Assembly: GCA_963710865.1 (NCBI GenBank) | Contig: CAVQBR010000002.1 | Span: forward strand, 434,001 to 498,000 | Source of the DNA: PRDV01 sp963710865 | GTDB lineage: Bacteria; Babelota; Babeliae; Babelales; Babelaceae | Direction: 5' to 3' | DNA: 64,000 bases | Shown: piece after piece, positions 52,969-61,448 of the stretch | Layout of the letters: the number at the start of each line of letters is the position of its first letter | How positions within the stretch are numbered: position 1 is the stretch's first letter | Notes under the pieces: generated by a model | Seen by the model: the letters and a program-made list of their open reading frames with translations, nothing else | Told to the model about the DNA's origin: nothing | Database searches by the model: none | Translations under genes and position numbers: made by a program

Positions 52969-53430
52969 ATGAAAACACTACTACTTGTAGCCCTGCTGGG
53001 ACTTGGCTCACTACAAACAGCATACATGGCGGGACACCCGACCGTGTATTCGGAAAAAACAGAATGTGACGTTTGCCAGGTAGATGAATTTAAAGAAGGC
53101 GATGAGGTCGTAGTCCTCCCCTGCCATCCGAGACACATCTTCCATAGCAGATGCATCAATAAAGCACTCAAAGATAAAAGTATTCCGGCCTGCCCCTTAT
53201 GTAGAGCACCGGTAACAACGAACATTGAGGTTCACCCACATTCACGCGCATTCATTCGCTTTCTTCCCAGCGCTTTAAGCACCTATGCTCGAAGAGTTGA
53301 AGACGTAGCTACATCACCAGCCGCGAATGTGGCGATCCTCCTTTGCGGTGGAATGCTTTTGGGGGCATTCTTCGTTGCTTTGTCCCAACCGGCACGCTGT
53401 ACATATGATAGCATGTTCAGATGGATATAG
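52969..53430 (+). CDS. secreted RING-H2 finger protein with C-terminal membrane helix
   Basis: A signal peptide (LLLVALLGLGSLQTAYM) leads into a C3H2C3 finger: C33-x2-C36, C52-x3-H56-x2-H59-x2-C62, C75-x2-C78. This is the exact spacing class of RING-H2 domains, with the typical HIFHSRCI and CPLCRAP segments. A short linker and one helix (VAILLCGGMLLGAFFVAL) follow, then a short tail. RING-H2 fingers recruit E2 ubiquitin-conjugating enzymes in eukaryotes. Bacteria with such domains are usually host-associated and use them as effectors. Ubiquitin ligase activity here is inference. It stands between a decayed kinase and the thioredoxin-ankyrin gene. Confidence 0.85.
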   Translation: MKTLLLVALLGLGSLQTAYMAGHPTVYSEKTECDVCQVDEFKEGDEVVVLPCHPRHIFHSRCINKALKDKSIPACPLCRAPVTTNIEVHPHSRAFIRFLPSALSTYARRVEDVATSPAANVAILLCGGMLLGAFFVALSQPARCTYDSMFRWI

Positions 53431-53620
53431 GTCCGAAAGTTGCCACTTCTGAAAATATCGCTCAATAAGAACTGGAAGCACAGAGAGCCAGTCAGAGCCT
53501 GTGGGGCTCCATAGCCTTACAATAGTTTCTACAAAAGTTTGTGACACTTTAAGGGTATTTAACATAATAACATGACGTTTTAAGCTATGTCATCAATCGC
53601 AATCACCAGATCAAAGGCAA

Positions 53621-54760
53621 TTATTTGGCGATCTTGCTTAGGACATAAGAATACCGTTCCCGCACAGCTGCTATCCCTCGATGCATTTTTTTAATCTCTT
53701 CTATAATTCTTTGCTCAACAGACTGCTTTTGTCCCTGTTCATCAAGAATCTCGGTAGAAAGAGAGGCCCCTGCCTCAATAAGCAGGTCAAGACTAGCAGT
53801 ATTATTGAGTAAAATTGCAATCATAAGCCCCGTAACCTCTTTTTCACCAAACCTAATGACAGCATCAACGTGGGCCCCCGCATCTATAAGCTTTTTAAGC
53901 GCTACCGGGTCGTGACATGCAGCGAAAAGCTGCTCGCTAAAATTCGGTACGTTTTCAGTACTTTTGTTCCTAAGGTGAGGCGGCAAGTGTTTAATTCGCT
54001 CTTTGGTATAGTCTAATGTCCTATGCAACTTTTCTACCATATCATCATATACTTCTAACTGTTTTATCACTGAATCATTAAAATCCTTATCAAAATGTGC
54101 ACCTGAACTGATCAAAATATCAATAAGCTCTTCTGTCCCAGAAACAATAGCCATCATTAAGGGCGAAAGACTTCCCATCGGGGTTACCAAAATGCCATTA
54201 ACATTCGCCCCTTGTGCAATCAGCTGCATAACTTCCGCAACGTTTCGCTGACCAATAGCCATAACCAGCTGCTGAACCTTATCAGACACATGAACCTCTG
54301 CAAGCTCACTGTTTATGATTTTTTTAAATTCATCCCTCAGCGCTTCTTTATCACGAGCTCCCGTGATCATTCCCCATTGTATGCCCTTTTTAAAAATCAC
54401 AAATGTAGGAAGTGCTTGCACATTACATAGAGCCATCAAAGATGGTGCTTTATCAACATCTACTGCAGCAAATATCCAGTCCTCTTCTTGAGCAAGTTCT
54501 GCAAAGAACGGCTTACTATACATACACGGCTGACACCACGTTGCGGTAAAATCAATAACGACTGGCTTTGTCGCTTCAGCAATCACCCTCTCAAACGTAT
54601 CAGCAGTCAGCTCAATTACATTACTAGGCAAGTCCTCAGATCCGATCGAGGTACTGCCCCTGCTTTCAAGTGAACATACTCCATTTTTGCATACAACTGC
54701 TTTTTCGTCAGCTAGCATCGAGCCTCCTAGAAGAACGAGGGAAATAATAACTCTTTTCAT
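53621..54760 (-). CDS. secreted thioredoxin-ankyrin fusion protein
   Basis: ATG 54760, five bases after aggagg, starts a signal peptide (VIISLVLLGGSMLA). Residues ~45-150 are a thioredoxin domain with active site WCQPC (75-79), preceded by VVIDFTAT and followed by VDVDKAPSLMALCNVQALPT with the cis-proline. Residues ~155-345 carry ankyrin-type repeats (MGSLSPLMMAIVSGTEELID and VTGLMIAILLNNTASLDLL), split by a helical insert. A redox-active thioredoxin in the periplasm with a protein-binding array suggests a targeted disulfide oxidoreductase. That role and the partner are inferred. Confidence 0.85.
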   Translation of the reverse strand: MKRVIISLVLLGGSMLADEKAVVCKNGVCSLESRGSTSIGSEDLPSNVIELTADTFERVIAEATKPVVIDFTATWCQPCMYSKPFFAELAQEEDWIFAAVDVDKAPSLMALCNVQALPTFVIFKKGIQWGMITGARDKEALRDEFKKIINSELAEVHVSDKVQQLVMAIGQRNVAEVMQLIAQGANVNGILVTPMGSLSPLMMAIVSGTEELIDILISSGAHFDKDFNDSVIKQLEVYDDMVEKLHRTLDYTKERIKHLPPHLRNKSTENVPNFSEQLFAACHDPVALKKLIDAGAHVDAVIRFGEKEVTGLMIAILLNNTASLDLLIEAGASLSTEILDEQGQKQSVEQRIIEEIKKMHRGIAAVRERYSYVLSKIAK

Positions 54761-54876
54761 CACAACCTCCTTTAACTATAAATATTCTCACAACTGCATA
54801 CTGCGGCAAGACCCCTACTATATACAAACTTGAACTGATGAGCAAGATTGAAGTCGGTAAATCTTCGCACACACCC

Positions 54877-55620
54877 TTAAATCTTCCCACTACCAGAGCC
54901 AATTAAGAAGAGCAATATGCCAGCAGCGACTGAAGCATTATAAGACATATCAGCATCCCGTTGAGGCAATCGAATTTGCGTACCAGAGGAAAGAAGAGTG
55001 CGCGATACTCCCGTAGCCTCATTTCCTATAACGAGACACAACGGCTGCGTATACTTCACCTTGAGAGCATCGGTACCCGACAGCGTTGCTAAATATATAC
55101 CATATCCCGCCTTTTTAACTTCAGCAATAGCACCCAATGCGCTCGGCGCTTCATAGATATCAAGATGCTCTGCAAGACCCGCTGAAGATTTTAATGCTAC
55201 AGCGTTGAGGGGAGCACTATTTTTCCCACACAGAATAACCCCATCAATACCGGTACAATATCCCGACCGCAAAATTGCTCCCAAATTGCGGGGGTCCTGA
55301 ATCCCATCTAACAGAAGAAGAAACGGACTTTTGGCCGGCTCAAAAAACTTCTTTCGCTTGACAAGGGGAGTTGCCCAGGCAACAACAGATTGATGATCGG
55401 GAGTCCCTGCTAATCGGGTGAGAACATCCCGAGTGACCACTTGAAATTGCGTCTCCTTAGATAACAAGGGAGCGATCAATTCCCATGCTTTTGGCGCAGG
55501 CTTGGTCGTATAAATTGTTACTAATTTTCTTCGTTTTGCCTTGAGTAACTCAATGATAGGATGAACCCCAAACACGAGCTCAAGGTTTTTTGTCTGTTTG
55601 GCAGTTCCACTCTTGACCAT
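54877..55620 (-). CDS. rlmB: 23S rRNA 2'-O-methyltransferase RlmB / SpoU-TrmH family
   Basis: An N-terminal L30e-like substrate-binding domain (VFGVHPIIELLKAKRR) is followed by the SPOUT methyltransferase domain. Its three motifs are LDGIQDPRNLGAILRSGYCTG, truncated here to the key N and R residues (motif 1), LCLVIGNEATGVSR (motif 2) and IRLPQRDADMSYNASVAAGI (motif 3). RlmB methylates the ribose of G2251 in E. coli 23S rRNA. Related enzymes act on tRNA G18, so the exact target is not proven. ATG 55620 follows aaaagga. It is an isolated gene, divergent from the secreted Hsp20-like gene. Confidence 0.9.
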   Translation of the reverse strand: MVKSGTAKQTKNLELVFGVHPIIELLKAKRRKLVTIYTTKPAPKAWELIAPLLSKETQFQVVTRDVLTRLAGTPDHQSVVAWATPLVKRKKFFEPAKSPFLLLLDGIQDPRNLGAILRSGYCTGIDGVILCGKNSAPLNAVALKSSAGLAEHLDIYEAPSALGAIAEVKKAGYGIYLATLSGTDALKVKYTQPLCLVIGNEATGVSRTLLSSGTQIRLPQRDADMSYNASVAAGILLFLIGSGSGKI

Positions 55621-55721
55621 GGTATCCTTTTCGTACTAATTACAAGATGAGTTGAGAATCAAACTACACCTACGCATCTTTGTACCAATAGTAACAGAAG
55701 TTACAAAATCTTTCTAGCCTC

Positions 55722-55751
55722 TTGCAAACACCCCCCTCCTCAGTGTATACT
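55722..55751 (+). promoter_or_regulatory. promoter of the secreted Hsp20-like gene
   Basis: TTGCAA (55722-55727) and TATACT (55746-55751) are 18 bases apart, about 46 bases before the start codon, which itself follows a strong gaggagg site. Confidence 0.6.
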
Positions 55752-55797
55752 ATATACTGTTCAGATGTATTAACGTATTACCATTGAGGAGGTTTTT

Positions 55798-56418
55798 ATG
55801 AAAAACTCATTCAAAATTCCTTTAACTTTGTGTGCTCTTTTAAGCGCATGTCCCGTTATACCTGTACATGCAGCTTATCACATATGGTTTAATGATCCAT
55901 TCTTCAGCGACCCTTGGGATTCCTGGGCACAAGAAGTAATGGACATGCAACGCCAGTCAGCAGCCATCTTGCAGCAGCGATTAGCCGATTATGGCCCTTC
56001 AAAAGAAGATCGTGAAGCTCTAAAGGCTGCCCGTGAAAGGCTTAATAAAATCACCTATGACATAAAGGAAGATGACCATTCGGTAACAATAACTTTTACC
56101 GGCTTCGAAGCACTTGATAAGAAAGATGTCAAGATCGTCAAGAAGAGCAATGGTTGGGCGGGAACTGTCTCTACAAAAGATGGCAAGCTCGAGTTCTTCA
56201 TCGGTCAAAAAGGGATCGAAGTTGCTCGTGCCGTAGAATTAAAAAAAGAGGAAAAAGGAAAAGAGAAAGAACAGATATTCCGTTCTAGCTCCTTAACCTC
56301 TGAAGCTCGATTCTTTGGCAATCAGATCGACCTGAGTACCATCAAAGCTGAAGTGAAAAATGGAACACTCACACTTTCAGCTCAAAAGCCTCAAGAAGAA
56401 GTTCTTCCTATAGGCTAA
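55798..56418 (+). CDS. secreted Hsp20-like (alpha-crystallin domain) protein
   Basis: A signal peptide (LTLCALLSACPVIPVHA) precedes a helical segment. The rest looks like a small heat-shock protein fold: ITYDIKEDDHSVTITFTGF and, at the end, DLSTIKAEVKNGTLTLSAQK, which matches the last strands of the alpha-crystallin domain. A lysine/glutamate-rich insert (~145-165) interrupts the domain. Small heat-shock proteins hold unfolding proteins; nearly all are cytoplasmic, so an exported form would be a periplasmic holdase. The cytoplasmic counterpart lies at 58447-58851. Fold assignment is moderate. A hairpin follows the gene. Confidence 0.7.
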   Translation: MKNSFKIPLTLCALLSACPVIPVHAAYHIWFNDPFFSDPWDSWAQEVMDMQRQSAAILQQRLADYGPSKEDREALKAARERLNKITYDIKEDDHSVTITFTGFEALDKKDVKIVKKSNGWAGTVSTKDGKLEFFIGQKGIEVARAVELKKEEKGKEKEQIFRSSSLTSEARFFGNQIDLSTIKAEVKNGTLTLSAQKPQEEVLPIG

Positions 56419-56432
56419 ACCACGCACATTAT

Positions 56433-56457
56433 CAATGAGGCCCTCTGGGCCTCATTG
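56433..56457 (+). terminator. hairpin after the Hsp20-like gene
   Basis: An 11-base perfect stem (CAATGAGGCCC/GGGCCTCATTG) encloses a three-base loop. The T-tract is short (GTTTC), so termination may be partial and alr, starting 17 bases later, could be read through. Confidence 0.65.
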
Positions 56458-56473
56458 AGTTTCGAAAGAACTC

Positions 56474-57661
56474 ATGCAACGAACTTCCATTCAGCTCAGC
56501 AGACAAGCATTCAATTCAAATATCATCCAAATACAAAAAGCGGCTGGTCAGTCACAAGTGGCTGTCGTAGTTAAAAGCAATGCCTATGGTCATGGCATCC
56601 GTGAGATTGCTCAGATGGCACAAGAACATGAGCTGGTTACCTGGCTCTGCACTGTAGGGGTACAAGAGGCTCTTATTCTTCGCCAGAATGGCATTACCAA
56701 AAGTATTATAGTACTGTCCTATCTTGATGGAAACCTCGATGAAGCGGTAGATCAAGGAATTCATCTAACCGTATCAAGCTATGAAGATGCTCTGGCTCTT
56801 AATGCTGCAGCTCAACGAACAGGTAAAAAGGCATTTATTCACCTTAAGATCGACACAGGGATGAGTCGCCTTGGGATATTACCAAAGGATGCCCTTTCAT
56901 TTATACGAGCAGTAGAACATCTTGATCATGTGGTACTTTATGGGATCTTTACCCATCTGTGCGATGCACCAAATACTGACCAACGGTTTAGCTATCAACA
57001 ACTGAATAGCTTTGACGAACTTCTTGATATGCTTGAAGCTGCAGGTATCTCAATACCTTGCACTCATGCATTATCATCAAGTGCTTTATGCATACGGCCA
57101 TCAAGAAACTACACGTTTATACGTGCGGGAGCAGGAGCTTATGGCCTGACAAAGTCTGATACTCATTCAAAACTTCTGAAAGCAGCTCATCCTGATTATA
57201 CGCTTATGCCGGTCCTCGAATGGAAAACAATCATTATAGGTATCAAGAGAATCGAGCCGGGAGCCACTGTAGGCTATGATAGAACATTCGTCGCACAACG
57301 ACCTACCCTATTAGCACTTGCCCCGATTGGCTACTATGATGGGTACCTGCGAAGTCAGTCAAACAGAGGCTATGCTCGCATTGGCAATCACCTTGCACCG
57401 GTAGCCGGCATTGTGAGTATGAATCTCACAGCATTTGATATCACAGACATTCCTGAGGTCAAGCTTCATGATCCCATTATCTTGATAGGCTCATACCCTC
57501 CCCTTACGGCTACTGATTGTGCTCGATCTGCGCATATTATTACTAATGAGATCGTTACTCATTTAAATCCTCTTATCGAGCGAACCATTGTTGAAGCGCA
57601 TCAGCCATCAACAGTTGCTCTACCATTAGGGAAAAGAGATCACATTACCCCTCTTTTCTAG
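56474..57661 (+). CDS. alr: alanine racemase
   Basis: This is a fold-type III PLP enzyme. The PLP lysine lies in VVVKSNAYGHG (K34), with the family markers HLKIDTGMSRLG, THLCDAPNTD, a GAGAYGL segment and the second catalytic tyrosine in VGYDRTF, followed by IGYYDGY. It interconverts L- and D-alanine, giving D-Ala for peptidoglycan. Its presence with FtsZ/FtsA indicates that at least part of wall synthesis is kept. Length (395 residues) is slightly long through the N- and C-terminal tails. Terminators are unclear. Confidence 0.96.
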   Translation: MQRTSIQLSRQAFNSNIIQIQKAAGQSQVAVVVKSNAYGHGIREIAQMAQEHELVTWLCTVGVQEALILRQNGITKSIIVLSYLDGNLDEAVDQGIHLTVSSYEDALALNAAAQRTGKKAFIHLKIDTGMSRLGILPKDALSFIRAVEHLDHVVLYGIFTHLCDAPNTDQRFSYQQLNSFDELLDMLEAAGISIPCTHALSSSALCIRPSRNYTFIRAGAGAYGLTKSDTHSKLLKAAHPDYTLMPVLEWKTIIIGIKRIEPGATVGYDRTFVAQRPTLLALAPIGYYDGYLRSQSNRGYARIGNHLAPVAGIVSMNLTAFDITDIPEVKLHDPIILIGSYPPLTATDCARSAHIITNEIVTHLNPLIERTIVEAHQPSTVALPLGKRDHITPLF

Positions 57662-57764
57662 CTCACTGACGAGCGCGAGAAAAACCGCTTTAAAAGCGTC
57701 TATTTTCCTGCATTGAAACCTGGTATACTTTCACTTGCCACACTTATAACCAGAAGGAAAAAGC

Positions 57765-58466
57765 ATGTATATCGTTGAAGGAAACATTGGAGCCGGAAAA
57801 TCAACATTTTTGCGATTAATTCAAGCTCAACTTCCTCAGTTAAGTGTTATATTTGAACCTCTCCATAACTGGCAAAGCCAAGTTTATGGCCAATCGATTC
57901 TTTCCCAATTCTATAATGACCCCCATAGATGGGCTTATACTATGGAAACCCTTGCAATGGCATGCCGTGTTCAAGAACATATACAAGAACAGGCCAATCC
58001 TAATCCACTTCGATTGATGGAACGTTCAATATATTCGGGCCATTATGTATTTGCTACAAATGATTATCACAATGGCTTTCTTTCTTCTTTAGAATGGAAT
58101 ATCTATCTTGAATGGTTTAACTTCCTGGTTGCTGGTCATTGCCAAGCACCACGCGGAATTATTTATCTCAAGGTAGATCCTGAAATAGCCTATGAGAGGA
58201 TTAAAAAAAGAGATAGACGTGCTGAAAAGAACATCAGCTTAGACTATATTAAGCAGATTCATGCCTGCCATGAAGCATTTCTGATCGAAAAAACAGATAT
58301 TTTACCGGAACTTCGATCCGTTCCGGTATTGATACTCGATTGCAATAAAGAATTCGAGGCGAACCCTGCTCAGTTTGTCCTACACGCACAAACAGTCGCA
58401 GACTTCGTGGGTATCGACAAACATACACCCGAAAGAGTTCCTTCGTTTAATGTTTCTCAACTGTAA
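57765..58466 (+). CDS. deoxynucleoside kinase (dCK/dGK/TK2-type)
   Basis: The P-loop stands at the very N-terminus (VEGNIGAGKST). FEPLHNWQ carries the conserved acidic residue that contacts the sugar, LMERSIYSGHYVFA the E/D-R-S motif, and RIKKRDRRAEKN the lid. These enzymes phosphorylate deoxynucleosides to monophosphates for salvage. Bacterial members occur mainly in host-associated or minimal genomes and in Bacillus/Lactobacillus groups. Substrate choice cannot be predicted. An extended -10 box (TATACT at 57724-57729) and an agaagga site precede the start. Its 3' end overlaps the convergent hsp20 gene by 20 bases. Confidence 0.92.
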   Translation: MYIVEGNIGAGKSTFLRLIQAQLPQLSVIFEPLHNWQSQVYGQSILSQFYNDPHRWAYTMETLAMACRVQEHIQEQANPNPLRLMERSIYSGHYVFATNDYHNGFLSSLEWNIYLEWFNFLVAGHCQAPRGIIYLKVDPEIAYERIKKRDRRAEKNISLDYIKQIHACHEAFLIEKTDILPELRSVPVLILDCNKEFEANPAQFVLHAQTVADFVGIDKHTPERVPSFNVSQL

Positions 58467-58851
58467 CTTTATGAGCTTCAGCCTGACGCACTAGTGGCAA
58501 CTCAATTCTGAGAACACCATCACGGACTTCAGCGCGCGTTTTAGCTTTTTCGACTGCAGCAGGAAGCTGAATAATACGTTCAAAGCTTCCTCTGTGAATT
58601 TCTTTCGCATAATAGTCACGGTCTTTTGTTTCTTGGACCTCTTCTCGTTTTCCAACCACACGCAAATGATCACCTTCAACAGAGATATCTATCTTGTCTG
58701 GCGGGATTCCAGCCACATGCATCTCCACGATAAGATTCCCATTGTCTTCATACACGTCGGCAGCCAAATCTTTACCTATACTCTGAGCGGCATGCAATTC
58801 TTGAACTAATTTATCAAGCCCACTCAACTGTCTAAAACGAACCATAGCCAT
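58447..58851 (-). CDS. small heat-shock protein Hsp20 (IbpA type)
   Basis: This is an alpha-crystallin domain protein: DLAADVYEDNGNLIVEMHVA, then GIPPDKIDISVEGDHLRVVG, the loop with YYAKEIHRGSFERIIQLP and the last strands with VRDGVLRIELPL. It works as an ATP-independent holdase in the cytoplasm. ATG 58851 (MAMVRFRQ) follows gggagg at good spacing and is preferred to the in-frame codon at 58872. The gene is single and convergent with the deoxynucleoside kinase. No CIRCE-type element was seen upstream. Confidence 0.93.
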   Translation of the reverse strand: MAMVRFRQLSGLDKLVQELHAAQSIGKDLAADVYEDNGNLIVEMHVAGIPPDKIDISVEGDHLRVVGKREEVQETKDRDYYAKEIHRGSFERIIQLPAAVEKAKTRAEVRDGVLRIELPLVRQAEAHKVTVEKH

Positions 58852-59091
58852 AACAGACCTCCCTTGTTTCATATTGTATTGTTATTATATTAAAGACTAT
58901 CAAATAAGGGCTTAAAAAATCAAGAGTTTCGCCCTATTTACTGCCTGCGTTACAAAAAAGATCGACCTAGAGACTCTTTGACACACATCATGTTAATTCC
59001 CCCACCGCATGGTAGATTTTACACCACTCGATGGGAGAAATAACAACTCTTGGGCCGGTGAAGAATAGGAGACTAACAAGCACACATACGT

Positions 59092-59613
59092 CTAATTCTT
59101 GAGATTTCTCATTATACGCGTAGCACGTGCATAGGGGCTTACTGTATTTACACGCACCCATTTACTCAGCGGCCACTGCTTGCCGGAGGCAAGTGTACAC
59201 CATTGCCAAACTCCAATTTTATCAAGATTTCCAGTATGATATTCTTTCTCGACTATCTCAACAATCTTCTTCACAACTTCAGAGAAGACCTTCTCTTGCT
59301 TCAGATACCCATCTATGTGATATTTTTGATAGAAATGGCTTGCTAAGCCCTTATAATCCCACTTTGAAAACCCCTCACCCGGCATGACTGGAACTTCACC
59401 CCGTATACCAGCTTCATACCATCCAATGAGCAAGGTTCCCCAGCCGATTTGGTAGGCAATTAGGTCAGCTATGGATAGATTTTCATCAGACCTTGCCTTG
59501 TTTAATCTAGCTTCAGAAGGAATATGTACGAGTGCTCCTACTAATTTTTCATAAGCACTAACGATATCGTTGCTTAATGGGGCAGCAAGGGGTATGGGAA
59601 AAAGTTTTGTCAT
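59092..59613 (-). CDS. ClbS/DfsB-family four-helix protein
   Basis: The protein matches the ClbS/DfsB (DUF1706) pattern: an N-terminal helix with AYEKLVGALVHIP, then the typical DLIAYQIGWGTLLIGWYEAG, PGEGFSKWDYKGL and a C-terminal KWVRVNTVSPYARAT segment. ClbS protects colibactin producers by hydrolysing the cyclopropane of the toxin; most family members have unknown roles. A protective function against a genotoxin is possible here, all the more with a UvrA2-type protein in the window, but not shown. No clear ribosome binding site precedes ATG 59613. Confidence 0.8.
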   Translation of the reverse strand: MTKLFPIPLAAPLSNDIVSAYEKLVGALVHIPSEARLNKARSDENLSIADLIAYQIGWGTLLIGWYEAGIRGEVPVMPGEGFSKWDYKGLASHFYQKYHIDGYLKQEKVFSEVVKKIVEIVEKEYHTGNLDKIGVWQWCTLASGKQWPLSKWVRVNTVSPYARATRIMRNLKN

Positions 59614-59821
59614 GATAATTCAGTAAAAGTTGAACATACGACATAAGATTATGGCAACCTCACAAAAAAACAAGTATCACCAAACTGACCCTAGGCAATT
59701 TGTCCTCCTGACGGGCATCAGATTAGTACATCAGCTTTTTTCAAATATCGCTTTCTTTTTTCGCATATAATTTCTAGACTATCCAGTGAGAATGATCATT
59801 TTCCATCAGAGCCAGGTATCC

Positions 59822-61054
59822 ATGCCTTACAAACGAACACTTAGCATCAATCTCGCTGACGCTCTTTCCACAAGTCCAGCGGTCCTTATAACTGGCGCCC
59901 GTCAATCAGGCAAAACCACGCTGGCAACAGACTATTGCAAGGACAAAAGTTATCACTATGGCACCTTTGACGACAGGGATACTTTCGCCTCAGCAAAAAG
60001 AGACCCACAAGGCTTTATCGACAGACTCCCAAAGCCTTCAATTATCGATGAAGTTCAACGTGTTCCTGATATTTTTCTACCGATCAAACGGGACATTGAT
60101 CTCAACAGACTCCCTGGCCGTTACATTTTGACAGCATCAACCAACCCTCTGTTCAACACTCTCATAAAAGAATCTCTTGCAGGTAGACTTGAAACACTTA
60201 AGCTGTATCCCTTATCTCAAGGGGAGCTTATTGGACATACTGAAGATTTCATAAGCAAGGCATTTACTAGCGACATACCTTTCCTTACGCCCAAAGATAG
60301 CACATCCAAAGAGCACCTTTATAAGAGCATCATTAAAGGTGGGTATCCAGCAGTCGAAAACTTGTCTGAAAACCAAAGAAATACTTGGTTTAAATACCAT
60401 ATTGACAGCATTCTTCAAACAGATATTCAAGACTTCCCTCGTATCAGAGCAGACAAAACACTACCCAATTTCCTGAGTGCACTATCAATGCAAGCTGCTG
60501 AAATATTTGAAAGCACAGCACTATCATTCATGAATAATGTATCTCAACCAACAGTGCATCATCATATCAGATTGCTAATAGCACTCAACCTTATTGGTTA
60601 TTCACAACCATTGAATCCTCGATTGGGAAAACCTTTAGAATCATCAAAACTCTATCTTGTTGATACCGGAATATTAAGCTATCTTCAGGGGATAACCGTA
60701 GAAAGACTGCTCGAAGAACCACAATGTACAGAAAATCTTCTCGAGAATTTCGTTTGGTCAGAGCTCACCAAACAAACAAGTTGGAGCGACATTCAGGTTA
60801 AGATTTATCATTTCAGAACTTCCGGTGGGATTGAAGTAGATATTCTGTTAGAAGATCAGATGGGCAGGGTTGTAGGCATCGAGGTAAAAAATAGCGAAAC
60901 GGTCCAATCACATGACTTCAAAGGGCTCGACTATCTTTCAGATGTGCTCGGTCCCAAGTTTGTGAAAGGAATCGTTCTTTATACCGGCAAAACCGCGGTT
61001 CCTTTCGGAAAAAAACTCTTTGCTCTGCCCATCGCTAGTCTCTGGGCGGCATAG
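59822..61054 (+). CDS. ATP-binding protein of the AAA_14/DUF4143 family
   Basis: It starts with MPYKRTLSINLADAL, then Walker A (TGARQSGKTTL) and Walker B region (SIIDEVQRVPDIF). The sensor and helical parts follow, with the DUF4143 C-terminal domain (LYLVDTGILSYLQ, LENFVWSEL, FRTSGGIEVDILLE) that resembles a PD-(D/E)XK-like fold. Such proteins occur in many copies in host-associated bacteria and archaea; their function is unknown. ATG 59822 is the usual family start; the frame is open to GTG 59786. The short repeats at 61059-61236 begin five bases after the stop. Confidence 0.88.
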   Translation: MPYKRTLSINLADALSTSPAVLITGARQSGKTTLATDYCKDKSYHYGTFDDRDTFASAKRDPQGFIDRLPKPSIIDEVQRVPDIFLPIKRDIDLNRLPGRYILTASTNPLFNTLIKESLAGRLETLKLYPLSQGELIGHTEDFISKAFTSDIPFLTPKDSTSKEHLYKSIIKGGYPAVENLSENQRNTWFKYHIDSILQTDIQDFPRIRADKTLPNFLSALSMQAAEIFESTALSFMNNVSQPTVHHHIRLLIALNLIGYSQPLNPRLGKPLESSKLYLVDTGILSYLQGITVERLLEEPQCTENLLENFVWSELTKQTSWSDIQVKIYHFRTSGGIEVDILLEDQMGRVVGIEVKNSETVQSHDFKGLDYLSDVLGPKFVKGIVLYTGKTAVPFGKKLFALPIASLWAA

Positions 61055-61058
61055 CCAG

Positions 61059-61236
61059 AGCTACTCATATTAGACTGCCAAAAGCTACTAATATTAGATC
61101 TTCAGGACCTCTGTCAGACGACCACTGGAACCCCTCATATTAGATTTTCAAGAACTACGTCAGACAACCGCGAAACCTTCAAACTAGACATGCATGGAAC
61201 CCCTCATATTAGACATGGACGGAACACCTCATATTT
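61059..61236 (+). repeat. cluster of five short direct repeats (CTCATATTAGA type)
   Basis: Copies of a ~19-base unit (best form GGAACCCCTCATATTAGAC) start at about 61059, 61083, 61127, 61196 and 61221. A second short unit, GTCAGAC, occurs at about 61113 and 61159. Spacing is irregular. The unit resembles the pair at 33585-33625. The rest of the gap to tyrS (to 61448) has no gene that I can support. Confidence 0.6.
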
Positions 61237-61448
61237 GCCCCCATGAGCTAGCCCTCTACGATTTTCTACTCAACAAGCTATGCATAGCAATAATGGCGGC
61301 ATGGGTCCTATATCTATAAAAAAGTAAAACGAAAAAAACTAGATAGCAACCTGTTAAACGAATGACTAATGGAAATGCTCAATTCAGACAAAATAGTTCA
61401 TCCCGATCAAGCTTACAAAGCTAAAAAAGCACTCGAAGACTAGCGCTA

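Noticed and set aside
61059..61236. Short repeats considered as a CRISPR array
   Set aside because: Spacing is irregular (about 24-70 bases), units are imperfect, and no cas gene is near.
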